Source of the DNA: Vulcanimicrobiota bacterium | Lineage (GTDB): Bacteria; Vulcanimicrobiota; Vulcanimicrobiia; Vulcanimicrobiales; Vulcanimicrobiaceae | NCBI GenBank assembly: GCA_019235995.1 | Contig: JAFAJV010000078.1 | Location: forward strand, 1 to 64,000 | Length of the DNA stretch: 64,000 nucleotides | Direction: 5' to 3' | Part shown: positions 25,075 to 33,084 of the stretch, piece by piece | How positions within the stretch are numbered: position 1 is the first letter of the stretch | Layout: every line of letters starts with the position of its first letter | Program-made: the position numbers and the translations under genes | The notes under the pieces: generated by a model | What the model was told of the DNA's origin: nothing | The model's input: the letters and a program-made list of their open reading frames with translations, nothing else | Databases searched by the model: none

Positions 25075-25334
25075 AGGTCGAGCCGATCTCGCCGGATCTT
25101 CCGGCTGCGCGGAACGCCGATAACGATGGAGCGAATTTCGCTCGAGCGCTGGATTCGGTCGATGCCGCGCTCGCCGGGGCGACGCGAGCCGAAGACGCGT
25201 TCGCCCATGGATCCGGCACACTCGAAAGTGCGGTCTACGAACGCGCCCGGGCCGACGTTGCGCTCACGGTCGCGACCGCGACGGCGCAGCGCCTCACGCA
25301 GGCGATCGCGTCCATCCTCAACATGCAAGTGTAG
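25071..25334 (+). CDS. fliE: Flagellar hook-basal body protein FliE
   Basis: 87 residues from GTG 25071. FliE joins the MS ring to the rod and gates rod export. The pattern is FARALDSVDAALAGATRAEDAFAHGSG, then ESAVYERARADVALTVATATAQRLTQAIASILNMQV, ending in the MQV that typifies FliE. The central region is shorter than the usual 100-110 residues. It lies between flgC and fliF, the conserved order. Confidence 0.85.
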   Translation: MKVEPISPDLPAARNADNDGANFARALDSVDAALAGATRAEDAFAHGSGTLESAVYERARADVALTVATATAQRLTQAIASILNMQV

Positions 25335-25340
25335 TGGTGC

Positions 25341-26813
25341 ATGATCGCGCTCGCGCAGCTGCTGAGCCGATGGAGCGCGCTGTCCAGGGCGGCGCGGCTC
25401 CTGGCGGGGGCCGTCGCGATCGCCGTGCTGGCTCTCGCGGTGAGCGCCGTCCTCCTCGGCCATCCCTCGCGGTGCGCGCTCTTCGTGCAGCCGCTGCATC
25501 CCGAACAGCTCACCGAAGTGGAAGAACGGTTGGCGGCCTGGAACGTTCCCTTCACCCCAGCCGCAGACAACGTCATCATCGATGCGCGGCGTCGCAACGA
25601 CGTCTTGCTGCGGCTCTCGCTCGCGGGCGTGCCGCACGAGCACCTCTTCAGTACCGGTGAGGCGATGGCCAACATCGGCGTTCTGACGCCTCAGTCCGTC
25701 GTCGACGCGCAGACGCGCGCCGGACTGTCGGGGGACATCGAGGCTGGGCTCCGCGGCATCGACGGCGTGGACGACGCGCGGGTCATCGTCGCGCCCGCCA
25801 AGCCGCCGGAGTTTGCCGACGGTACCGCGGAGGATGCGAGCGCGAGTGTGCGCCTGAGGCTGCGCGGAGACGCGCAACTGACGCACGAAGCGGTGGCCGG
25901 CATCCGCGCCTTCGTGGCGGCGAGCGTCCCCGAGCTTCGAGCTTCACGCGTCACGATTCTCGACGACCGGGGCGTGGCGCTCACGGACGATGCTCGAGCC
26001 GGCGATGACGCGGCCGATCTGCAGCACTCGCTGCAGTCGGCGCTCGACGGCGTCTACGGCGAAGGCGCCGCCATCGTGCGCGTTCGCACGGAATTCGACG
26101 GCACGCAATACGCGGAGCGCGACGTGCGCCGTTTGCCGGTGGGAGCACAGGCGATCCAGGCGCTGCGGCGCAGCGAAAGCTTCGACGGCAACGGGAAGCA
26201 CTATCGTCACGTCGAGCAGGGCGAGGATCGCGGAAGCGACACGCACGAGCTCGTATCGCGCGTGCCGTCCGGCGCGATCAAACGCGTCTCGACCGCCGTA
26301 TTCGTGGACGAAACGCGCGCGCTCGATCTCGCGAAAGTCCGCGAGCTCGCGGCCGCGGCGGTAGGCTTCAACGGGCGGCGCGGCGACACACTCGCGGTAG
26401 AGGCCGTGGATTTCCGTCGCCCCGCCGTCGCTCACAAGGACGCGTGGTGGCTGCTGTATGGAGCGATCGTGCCGCTCGCGCCGGGGGTCATCCTGACCAT
26501 CGGGCTCGTCGCCTGCACGCGCATTGCGCTGCCGGCGCTCACCTCGCTGATACGCGAGCTCGCGGAGCGCGCCGCCGTCGGCCGCGCGTCGAAGGCCGCA
26601 GCCGGCTTTGCCCCGGGACGCGTGCGCACGATGCTCGAGCGCGAGCCGCCGCACGCGGCCGCCGCCATCATCAGCGCGCTGCCCGCGGCGACGGCCACCG
26701 CGGTCCTCGAGCTGTATCCCCCGCACGAGCGCGAGGCGATCGTCAGTCGCATGCAGCGCCGTCACTCGCCGCTACTGGATAACGCTCACGAGCTGCTGCG
26801 CGACCGTGCCTGA
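25341..26813 (+). CDS. fliF: MS-ring protein FliF with a C-terminal FliG-middle-like domain
   Basis: 490 residues. Residues about 20-40 form the first membrane helix; the ring-building periplasmic domain follows with FVQPLHPEQLTEVEERLAAWNVPF and RAGLSGDIEAGLRGIDGVDDARVIVAP, typical of FliF/YscJ. A second helix pair near 370-400 (LLYGAIVPLAPGVILTIGLV) leads to the cytoplasm. The last ~62 residues (RTMLEREPPHAAAAIISALP ... HEREAIVSRMQRRHSP) do not look like the normal FliF tail but like the middle domain of FliG (its EHPQ region and ALIL..L pattern). No separate fliG follows: fliH begins inside this gene's end. A rotor lacking FliG-C torque helices is implied. Confidence 0.85.
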   Translation: MIALAQLLSRWSALSRAARLLAGAVAIAVLALAVSAVLLGHPSRCALFVQPLHPEQLTEVEERLAAWNVPFTPAADNVIIDARRRNDVLLRLSLAGVPHEHLFSTGEAMANIGVLTPQSVVDAQTRAGLSGDIEAGLRGIDGVDDARVIVAPAKPPEFADGTAEDASASVRLRLRGDAQLTHEAVAGIRAFVAASVPELRASRVTILDDRGVALTDDARAGDDAADLQHSLQSALDGVYGEGAAIVRVRTEFDGTQYAERDVRRLPVGAQAIQALRRSESFDGNGKHYRHVEQGEDRGSDTHELVSRVPSGAIKRVSTAVFVDETRALDLAKVRELAAAAVGFNGRRGDTLAVEAVDFRRPAVAHKDAWWLLYGAIVPLAPGVILTIGLVACTRIALPALTSLIRELAERAAVGRASKAAAGFAPGRVRTMLEREPPHAAAAIISALPAATATAVLELYPPHEREAIVSRMQRRHSPLLDNAHELLRDRA

Positions 26814-27267
26814 CGAGTTTGTTCCTCTCGAGCGGTTCCTGCGCCCCGCGCCGCCGCAGCCGGCGCTCCTGGTCATCGAGCCGCCGTCGACGCCGCCCGT
26901 CGTATCCGACCTCGAGGAAACGATCCGGACGGCGCGCCGCTTTCGGGCGGCGCTGGCCGACGCGCTCGACATCGCGGTCGCGCGCCTCCTGCCAAAGCTC
27001 GCGCACGACGTTCTCGCGCGGGAGTTGCGGCTCGCGCCGGCGGACGTCGCGGCGATCGCCGCCGCTGCGCTGGAACGGTTCGCCGGCGAAAAGACGCTCG
27101 CGCTTCGTGCCCATCCCGCCGATGTCGACGCGCTTGCCAGCGTGCGAATCGCAGTCGTGTCCGACACGACCCTGCGTCCCGGTGACGTGGTGCTCGAGCT
27201 GCACAGCGGCACGATCGATCTGCGCATGGCATCGCGCCTCGACTGGATCTTGAGCGCGTGCGTGTGA
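26806..27267 (+). CDS. fliH: Flagellar assembly protein FliH-like
   Basis: 153 residues from GTG 26806, overlapping the fliF stop by 8 bases. The C-terminal half fits the FliH/SctL stator of the export ATPase: helices LADALDIAVARLLPKLAHDVLARELRL, then RAHPADVDALASVRIAVVSDTTLRPGDVVLELHSGTIDLRMASRLDWIL, which is the conserved V..D..L..G...E...G.ID.....L..I pattern. The long N-terminal coiled coil that usually binds the C ring is almost absent (normal FliH about 230 residues). It regulates FliI at the base of the export gate. Position before fliI supports the call. Confidence 0.75.
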   Translation: MPDEFVPLERFLRPAPPQPALLVIEPPSTPPVVSDLEETIRTARRFRAALADALDIAVARLLPKLAHDVLARELRLAPADVAAIAAAALERFAGEKTLALRAHPADVDALASVRIAVVSDTTLRPGDVVLELHSGTIDLRMASRLDWILSACV

Positions 27268-28310
27268 TGCTGCCGAAGACCCTCGACCTCGGCATGTGTG
27301 CGCTCGGACGCGCGATCGATGCGCGGGGAACGCCGCTGGACGGCGGCCCCGCGTTGGATGGACGCCGCATCGCGCTAGAGCCGTGCGCGCCGCTTCCGTC
27401 CGAACGCGCGCCGATCGTCGAACCGCTGTGGACCGGCGTTCGCGTCGTGGATGGACTGTTGACGATCGGGCGCGGTGCCCGCGTCGGAGTCTTCGGCGCG
27501 GCGGGGAGCGGCAAGAGCGTCTTTGTCGAGACTGTCGTGAGCGGCTGCGCCGCGGACGCGGTGGTCGTCGGGCTCGTCGGGGAACGCGGTCGCGAAGCTC
27601 AGCGCTGGATAGCGCTCGGAGATCATCGTAGGACCATCGTCTGCGCGACCAGCGACCGCCCGGCGGGTGAGCGCATCGCGGCATGCCGGGTCGCCGTCGC
27701 ACACGCTCGCGCCCTTCGGGAGCGAGGGCTCGATGTCGTCCTCGTCGTCGACAGTCTCGCGCGCGTCGCGGCCGCTCTTCGCGAGATGCGCGTGGCTGCC
27801 GGCGAGAGTACCGGTCGAGGCGGTTACCCGCCGAGCGTATTTGCGGAATTGGCACGGTTGTTGGAGGTCGCGGGACAGCTGCACGCAGGTTCTATAACGC
27901 TGTTCGCCACGGTGCTCGCCGACGGCGACGAGCGCGATCCAGTGAGCGAGGCCGCGCGGTCGCTGCTGGATGGGCACGTCGCGCTCTCGACGGCGCTCGC
28001 CGAATCCGGAAGGTTTCCCGCGGTCGACGTGCTGCGCAGCACGAGCCGCACGATGGACGCGGTGGCTGCAGAAGATCATGCGCGCGCCGCGGCGCGCGTG
28101 CGACGCGCGATCGCGCGGCTCGCTCGCGTCGAAGATGCACGAAGTCTTGGCATAGAACCGGCCGATCGCGGGACGCGTGCCGCGATCGCGGCGGAGCCGC
28201 GACTCGAAGAGTTCCTCCGTCAATCGGACGAGATCAGTTCGCCGCAAGCGACGCGATCGAGGCTCTTGGCAATCGCGCAAGAGCTCGTGGACGGCGATGA
28301 AGATCGCTGA
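27258..28310 (+). CDS. fliI: Flagellum-specific ATPase FliI, lacking most of the N-terminal domain
   Basis: 350 residues versus about 440 for typical FliI. It begins at GTG 27258 (or ATG 27267) directly in the hinge [13 protein letters not shown], so the N-terminal beta-barrel that aids hexamer formation is missing. Walker A is [10 protein letters not shown] (80-87), Walker [12 protein letters not shown], and the [38 protein letters not shown] and [20 protein letters not shown] segments are the export-ATPase signatures. It hydrolyses ATP to drive substrate unfolding for type III export. The C-terminus carries the helical domain that contacts chaperone-substrate. Overlaps both neighbours. Confidence 0.9.
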   Translation: MRVMLPKTLDLGMCALGRAIDARGTPLDGGPALDGRRIALEPCAPLPSERAPIVEPLWTGVRVVDGLLTIGRGARVGVFGAAGSGKSVFVETVVSGCAADAVVVGLVGERGREAQRWIALGDHRRTIVCATSDRPAGERIAACRVAVAHARALRERGLDVVLVVDSLARVAAALREMRVAAGESTGRGGYPPSVFAELARLLEVAGQLHAGSITLFATVLADGDERDPVSEAARSLLDGHVALSTALAESGRFPAVDVLRSTSRTMDAVAAEDHARAAARVRRAIARLARVEDARSLGIEPADRGTRAAIAAEPRLEEFLRQSDEISSPQATRSRLLAIAQELVDGDEDR

Positions 28311-28827
28311 GGAGCTCGCCGCAATCGAGCGGAGAATCGAGGCGATTGCCGGCGTCGCGGGGGAGTCCGGCGATTTCGCAACGGCGCTCGGGGCAGCGTC
28401 GCGGAGAAAGGATGCTCATGCGGCCGATGCTGCTTCGCGCGCATCGATCGAGCGCATGATCGGCGCGAACGCCGCGGAGTTTGGCGTCGATCCCGCTCTT
28501 ATCGAAGCCGTCGTGCAGAACGAGTCCGGATTCAGCGCGAGCGCTACATCGGCTGCCGGCGCGCGCGGGCTCATGCAGCTGATGCCCGGCACCGCGCGAA
28601 GCCTCGGCGTCACGAATTCATACGATCCCGCGCAGAACGTGCGCGGCGGCACGCGCTACCTGCGCGGCTTAATCGATCGATTCCACGAGGTGGAGCTCGC
28701 AGTCGCCGCGTACAACGCGGGTCCCGGCGCGGTCGCGAGATTCCGAGGAGTGCCACCCTATGCGGAGACACAAAACTACGTGCGCGACGTCTTGACGCGC
28801 TATCGCGCTCTGCGTTCGCACGGATAA
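28297..28827 (+). CDS. Lytic transglycosylase (SLT domain) in the flagellar cluster
   Basis: 176 residues from ATG 28297, overlapping fliI by 14 bases. A helical N-terminus is followed by an SLT domain (about 55-176): catalytic Glu76 in [39 protein letters not shown] and [12 protein letters not shown]. It cleaves peptidoglycan glycan strands to open space for a rod. No signal peptide is visible, so it may be exported through the type III gate itself, as FlgJ-type and injectisome muramidases can be, or reach the wall otherwise. fliJ, which usually follows fliI, is missing. Confidence 0.88.
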   Translation: MKIAEELAAIERRIEAIAGVAGESGDFATALGAASRRKDAHAADAASRASIERMIGANAAEFGVDPALIEAVVQNESGFSASATSAAGARGLMQLMPGTARSLGVTNSYDPAQNVRGGTRYLRGLIDRFHEVELAVAAYNAGPGAVARFRGVPPYAETQNYVRDVLTRYRALRSHG

Positions 28828-28839
28828 TTCTCAACTCGG

Positions 28840-28867
28840 TAAAGTCGCGACCAACGGCGGCTCATAC
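28840..28867 (+). promoter_or_regulatory. Weak sigma-28-like promoter candidate
   Basis: TAAAGTCG, 12 bases, then GCTCATAC in the only gap of the cluster's first half. It matches 11 of 16 positions of the FliA consensus TAAAGTTT-N11-GCCGATAA, with one extra spacer base. It could be chance. Confidence 0.22.
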
Positions 28868-28887
28868 GTCGCTGCCAATATCGAGCC

Positions 28888-29442
28888 ATGATGACGCAGC
28901 AACTCGAAGTGAGCATTCTGGCAGCTCCTCTCGCGGCGATCGATCGCCGCGTGCTGTCGCAGGCGTGGTACGCCGCGTTGAGACTCGGCCGCCGGCCGCC
29001 GCCGATCGCCGCACCGAACGCGAGACAGGATGGATTCTCGCACGCACCGGTCCGCGCCCATCGGCCACAGCGGCGCCTCGCCACCCAGCCCGCTCGAGGA
29101 TCGCGCGTTTGGAGTTCGCACGCAACGAGGGAACCGCGCATCGGTGAAAGCGCGCAACGCGCGTCAAGCGTAGCTCGCGCTGTGCGTCCTCAGCTCGCCG
29201 GCGCAATTGAAAAGGCGTTCGGCGATGCCGAGCTTAGGCGCGCGACGTTCACGGTCGGCCGCGGCCGCGCGCGGATTGTGGTCGTCATGCAGACTCGAGG
29301 AAACCGTACGACGCTGATCGCGCTGTGCCGTCCTCATTTGCAGGCGGCGGTCGCGCGGGCTTTGGCGCAGGCACGTGTCGCGCTCGAGGCGCGCGGGACC
29401 GGGGTCGAGCGGCGTGAGCACGGGCGGCGCACGTGTTCTTGA
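28888..29442 (+). CDS. Unknown protein of the flagellar cluster, possible FliK-like
   Basis: 184 residues from ATG 28888. The first ~100 are Arg/Pro/Ala-rich and look disordered; the last ~75 (AIEKAFGDAELRRATFTVGRGRARIVVVMQTRGNRTTLIAL ... AVARALAQARVALEARGTGV) look like a small beta-alpha fold. A disordered, Pro-rich part followed by such a domain, and the place between the basal-body genes and a FlgG-like gene, recall the hook-length protein FliK, though no sequence motif proves it. It starts 60 bases after the lytic transglycosylase gene. It should be treated as unknown. Confidence 0.45.
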   Translation: MMTQQLEVSILAAPLAAIDRRVLSQAWYAALRLGRRPPPIAAPNARQDGFSHAPVRAHRPQRRLATQPARGSRVWSSHATREPRIGESAQRASSVARAVRPQLAGAIEKAFGDAELRRATFTVGRGRARIVVVMQTRGNRTTLIALCRPHLQAAVARALAQARVALEARGTGVERREHGRRTCS

Positions 29443-30152
29443 ACGCCGCAATGAGCGCGGCTCTCGATAGAATCGCGGAGCGCGCCGCCGACGTGCGGCG
29501 AGCGTTCACGCCGGGGGCGGTCCCCGAACACGACGACGTTCTGACACCGGCCGCCGTCACGGACTTCACGCTGGACCCACTCGCGGTCAGCGCCCCGGAG
29601 AACGCGTATTTCATCACAAGCGACGATCGAACCGGAACCGCGTATACGCGCGATGGCTGCTTCGCGCTGCACGACGGCGAGCTGGTGGACGGCGCGGGGA
29701 GCTCCGTGCGCGGCATGCGCGCCGCCGGCGACGCGCCCTCGGCGTTGCGCGTGGATTCGGTAGACAATGCCCTCGGGCGGGTCCGCGACGTGCGCGTCGA
29801 GCGCGACGGCAGTCTGGTTTATCGTCGCGAGACGCTCGACCCGCGTAGTGGGGCGCGCGAATCGCAGACCGTCGTCGTCGGACGCGTCGCGCTGGCGCGC
29901 TTCCCCAGCGGAACGAGGCTTCGTGGAGACAGCGATCGTTCGCGGGCCCCTCGGGGCGTTGCGCCTCAGGTCGGCCTGCCCGGCGACGGTCACTTCGCGC
30001 AGCTCGTTCCGATGCGGCGCGATCGCAGCCGCATCGACATCGATGAAAGTCTCATTCGTCTCAAGGATGCGTACCTGACGTTTGATGCGCTCCAAGCCGC
30101 GGAGGCCGCCAAGTCGCACCTTGGAAAGACCGCGACGGATCTCGTCAAATGA
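29433..30152 (+). CDS. FlgG/FlgF-like flagellar rod or hook protein
   Basis: 239 residues from GTG 29433 (ATG 29451 is an alternative). The central segment ENAYFITSDDRTGTAYTRDGCFALHDGELVDGAGSSVRGM corresponds to the hallmark of FlgE/F/G family proteins (GFF.v....g..YTR.G.F..d..G.LV...G..v.G). The N-terminal D0 helix is unusual (no clear ANN motif) and the C-terminal helix SLIRLKDAYLTFDALQAAEAAK replaces the usual V.EM..MI..QRAYE.N. It may be a distal rod or a short hook-like element. The stop overlaps fliM (ATGA). Confidence 0.7.
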   Translation: MFLNAAMSAALDRIAERAADVRRAFTPGAVPEHDDVLTPAAVTDFTLDPLAVSAPENAYFITSDDRTGTAYTRDGCFALHDGELVDGAGSSVRGMRAAGDAPSALRVDSVDNALGRVRDVRVERDGSLVYRRETLDPRSGARESQTVVVGRVALARFPSGTRLRGDSDRSRAPRGVAPQVGLPGDGHFAQLVPMRRDRSRIDIDESLIRLKDAYLTFDALQAAEAAKSHLGKTATDLVK

Positions 30153-30949
30153 GGTCGCTCGGCTTTGCGCCGCCACAGAAAAACTGCGCGCTCGCAGGAA
30201 GGCGCATTCGAGAGGCTCGGTTCGAAAGCCGCTCCTCACTGCCGGCCAGCGCCGCGTGCGTCGTCGCCAACGGCGTACGAGAGACGCTGGCCGCGCTGCT
30301 CGGCGCGCCGGTCACTCTTCGCTTGTGCGAGCCGGTCATCCCCGATCCGCGCGCGTGGCGAGCGATCGCGCGCGACGCTCTCCTGTACCGCGTCCGGGGA
30401 AGCATCGCCGATGCTGCCATCGTGCTCCGCGCATCCGACGCGATTGCATTCGCCGGGGCGGCCTTCGGTGAGCCCGCGGTTCTCGCGCAACGGCCGCTCT
30501 CTCCGATCGAGACCGACGTCGTGGGCCGTGCGGCCGATGCGATCGCCGCCAATTTAACCGCAGTCTGCGGCACCCGCGAGGGCCATTCTGCCGAGCGCGT
30601 CGCCGCGATCGACGGATTCGTCTCGTTCTTCGAGATGTTCGTCGAGAGCCCGGCCAAGGCGAGGATCGGCATCGCGCTCTCGCGCGAGCCTGCGCCGGAG
30701 CCGCGCGGCGGTCTCGAGGTCGCCCACCTGGAGGAGGTGCGCGTGCCGGTCGTCGCGACGATCGATCTGGGCGATGCGCGGGGCATTGACGTCGCAAGGC
30801 TCGCGGTCGGTGCCATTCTCGCGATCCGCACGGACGCTCTGCATCGCTGCACGCTCGCGGCGGCTGGAAGGCGGGTCGCCAACGGCGCATGCGGTGTCCG
30901 CAACGACCGCTTTGTGATCGCCGCGAAGTCGCCGCGCGAGATCGCGTGA
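30149..30949 (+). CDS. fliM: FliM-like C-ring protein
   Basis: 266 residues. The middle CheC-like part shows IAFAGAAFGEPAVLAQRPLSPIETDVVGRAADAIAANL (the FliM FG...r.lt.iE..i pattern), and the C-terminal SpoA domain runs LEEVRVPVVATIDLGDARGIDVARLAVGAILAIR. The N-terminal EIDALL-type peptide that binds CheY-P in motile bacteria is absent; the protein begins MRSLGFAPPQKNCALAGRRI. So this C-ring could not be switched by canonical CheY. FliN follows immediately. Shorter than usual FliM (about 330). Confidence 0.72.
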   Translation: MRSLGFAPPQKNCALAGRRIREARFESRSSLPASAACVVANGVRETLAALLGAPVTLRLCEPVIPDPRAWRAIARDALLYRVRGSIADAAIVLRASDAIAFAGAAFGEPAVLAQRPLSPIETDVVGRAADAIAANLTAVCGTREGHSAERVAAIDGFVSFFEMFVESPAKARIGIALSREPAPEPRGGLEVAHLEEVRVPVVATIDLGDARGIDVARLAVGAILAIRTDALHRCTLAAAGRRVANGACGVRNDRFVIAAKSPREIA

Positions 30950-31210
30950 ATGGATGCGAAGAAGCCGCCGGATGCCGCGACCGTCGGCGTCCTCATGCAC
31001 ATCCCACTGCGTCTGACGGTTGAGCTGGGTAGCTGCACGATGTCGGTCGCCGAGATTCTACGGCTCGGTGCCGGATCGATCGTCGAACTCGATCGTGCCG
31101 CGAATCATCCGGTCAATCTGCTCGTCAACAATAGGCCGATCGCGCGGGGCGAGATCGTTGCGATCGAAGAGAACTTCGGTTTGCGCATAACCGAGCTGCT
31201 CGCGCTCTGA
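30950..31210 (+). CDS. fliN: Flagellar switch/C-ring protein FliN
   Basis: 86 residues, a bare SpoA domain: MHIPLRLTVELGSCTMSVAEILRLGAGSIVELDRAANHPVNLLVNNRPIARGEIVAIEENFGLRITELL. This is the standard FliN/SctQ-C pattern with the conserved V.VELG.t.l...ei..l..Gsiv.Ld. It forms the lower C-ring and docks FliH-FliI. The stop overlaps fliP by one base; fliO is missing between them. Confidence 0.9.
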   Translation: MDAKKPPDAATVGVLMHIPLRLTVELGSCTMSVAEILRLGAGSIVELDRAANHPVNLLVNNRPIARGEIVAIEENFGLRITELLAL

Positions 31211-31869
31211 TGTCGCTCGACGCGATCGTCGGAACGGCCGGGCGCCATGCGGGGTTGCCGCTCCAGCTCCTCATCAGCCTCACGATCCTTTCGCTGATAC
31301 CCTTCGTGCTCGTGATGTGCACGTCGTTCGTGCGAATCGTGGTCGTGCTCTCGCTGGTGCGATCCGCGATCGGCGCGTCGGCATTGCCGCCCAACGCCGT
31401 CCTCACGGGGTTAGCGCTCGTCCTGACGCTCGCCGTCATGGCCCCGACTGCACAGCGCATCGCACGCGAAGCGGTCGTGCCCTATTCGAACGGGACGATC
31501 TCCGCTTCGCGCGCGATCGATCGAGCGTTAGGCCCGCTGCAAGTTTTCATGCTGCGCCAGGTGCGCGGCGCCGACGTGGCGCTCTTCGAGCGGATCGCGC
31601 GCCGGCGGCCGGAGCCGGAGCGCAGCGCGCCGCTAACGGTCCTCGTTCCGGCGTTCGTCGTCGGCGAACTGCGTAACGGCTTTGCGATCGGCTTCGCGCT
31701 CTATCTGCCCTTCGTCGCCATCGATCTCGCTGTTGCCGCGATGCTGATGGGGCTCGGTATGATGATGCTGAGCCCGCCGGTCATCTCGTTACCGGTGAAG
31801 CTGCTCTTGTTCGTCATGGTCGATGGGTGGGCGCTGCTCTGCGGAGGCGTTGCGGCGAGCTTTCGATAA
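31210..31869 (+). CDS. fliP: Flagellar export gate protein FliP
   Basis: 219 residues with four membrane helices. Conserved features: LLISLTILSLIPFVLVMCTSFVRIVVVLSLVRSAIG, the PPNAVLTGLALVLTLAVMAP segment, then FVVGELRNGFAIGFALYLPFVAIDLAVAAMLMGLGMMMLSPPVISLPVKLLLF, all standard for FliP. Five copies form the core of the export gate with FliQ and FliR. A cleavable signal peptide seen in some FliP proteins is not evident. metF is inserted before fliQ. Confidence 0.95.
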   Translation: MSLDAIVGTAGRHAGLPLQLLISLTILSLIPFVLVMCTSFVRIVVVLSLVRSAIGASALPPNAVLTGLALVLTLAVMAPTAQRIAREAVVPYSNGTISASRAIDRALGPLQVFMLRQVRGADVALFERIARRRPEPERSAPLTVLVPAFVVGELRNGFAIGFALYLPFVAIDLAVAAMLMGLGMMMLSPPVISLPVKLLLFVMVDGWALLCGGVAASFR

Positions 31870-31879
31870 AGCCACCTCC

Positions 31880-32779
31880 ATGCGCATCAGCGAAGCGCTA
31901 GCGACGCAGCGGCCCTTTTTCTCGTTCGAATTCTTTCCGCCCAAGGACGACGCCGGCTCTCGCCAGCTCTTCGACGCGATCGCGGCCCTCCAGCCGCTGC
32001 GACCGTCGTTCGTGTCGATCACCTACGGCGCCGGCGGCTCGACTCGGGCCCGCACGGTCGCGCTCGCAAAGCAAATTCAGCAGGAGATCGGCCTCACCGT
32101 GGTCGCGCACGTAACCTGTGTCGGGGCCGATCGCTCGCAGCTGCGCTCGCTGTTCGACGACCTCGCGCGCGCCGGTGTCGAGAACGTTTTGGCCTTGCGC
32201 GGCGATCCGCCGGCCGGTTCGAGCTTCGAACCGCCTCCCGGGGGCTTCGCGCACGCGAGCGATCTGATCGCGATGCTGAAGCGGAATTACGGTTTTTGCA
32301 TCGGAGCGGCGTGCTATCCCGAAAAGCATCCGGAGGCGCCGACGCTCGAGGACGACCTCCTCAAGCTGAAGTTGAAGGCGGACGCCGGCGCGGACTTCCT
32401 GGTGTCGCAGCTGTTCTTCGACAATGCCCACTTTTTCGAATTCGAACGCCGCGCTCGCGCCGCCGGTATCGACCTTCCCATGCTTCCTGGACTGATGCCG
32501 ATCACGAACTTCGGTCAGATTCGACGGTTCGTCGCGATGTGCGGCGCCAGCATCCCGCCCAAGCTGAGCGTCGAGATGGAGGCGCGCAAGGGCGACGACA
32601 AAGCTGTCGAGGACCTTGGCGTTGCATACGCCTCGATGCAAGCTCTGGAGCTCCTGCTGGGCGGCGCTGCGGGCATACATTTTTATACGCTGAACCGGTC
32701 GCCGGCGACGCGCGCGATCGTCTCCTCTCTGCTCGCCGCCAGCGCTTGGCGACCGGCGTTCTCCATAACAACGCGGTAA
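31880..32779 (+). CDS. metF: Methylenetetrahydrofolate reductase
   Basis: 299 residues from ATG 31880. Reduces 5,10-methylene-THF to 5-methyl-THF for methionine synthesis, with FAD and NADH. Signatures: FFSFEFFPPKDD (catalytic Glu), FVSITYGAGGSTR, VVAHVTCVGADRSQLRS, NVLALRGDPPAG, GAACYPEKHPEAP, FLVSQLFFDNAHFFEFERR and GIHFYTLNRS. This is a metabolic gene sitting between fliP and fliQ, with 10 bases to fliP and 35 to fliQ. It probably marks an old insertion; its expression with the apparatus is unexplained. Confidence 0.95.
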   Translation: MRISEALATQRPFFSFEFFPPKDDAGSRQLFDAIAALQPLRPSFVSITYGAGGSTRARTVALAKQIQQEIGLTVVAHVTCVGADRSQLRSLFDDLARAGVENVLALRGDPPAGSSFEPPPGGFAHASDLIAMLKRNYGFCIGAACYPEKHPEAPTLEDDLLKLKLKADAGADFLVSQLFFDNAHFFEFERRARAAGIDLPMLPGLMPITNFGQIRRFVAMCGASIPPKLSVEMEARKGDDKAVEDLGVAYASMQALELLLGGAAGIHFYTLNRSPATRAIVSSLLAASAWRPAFSITTR

Positions 32780-32814
32780 AGCGGCAGTAACGGCGTCGCT
32801 CTACCGTTGAGCGA

Positions 32815-33084
32815 GTGGATGCGCTCGACGGCCTCATGCATGACGCCCTCACGACGACGGCGCTGATCGCCCTGCCGATGCTCGCGGCGGCGGCGCTCGT
32901 CGGAACGGCGATCGCCGTCGTGCAGGCAGCGACGCAAGTACAAGAGCAGACGCTGACGCTCTTACCGAAAATTATCGCCGTTGGTTTGACCGTCGCGCTC
33001 TTCGGCTCGAGCGCGATGCATTTGCTCGTTGGGCTCTTCGATCGTGCGCTCGGCAGCATTGCGGCGCTCATCGCCGCTCGCTAG
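32815..33084 (+). CDS. fliQ: Flagellar export gate protein FliQ
   Basis: 89 residues, two membrane helices: LTTTALIALPMLAAAALVGTAIAVVQAATQVQEQTLTLLPKIIAVGLTVALFGSSAMHLLVGLFD. The QAATQVQEQTL..LPK pattern is invariant for FliQ/SctS. GTG start at 32815. Its TAG stop shares a base with the fliR GTG start. Forms the export gate with FliP5 and FliR. Confidence 0.93.
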   Translation: MDALDGLMHDALTTTALIALPMLAAAALVGTAIAVVQAATQVQEQTLTLLPKIIAVGLTVALFGSSAMHLLVGLFDRALGSIAALIAAR

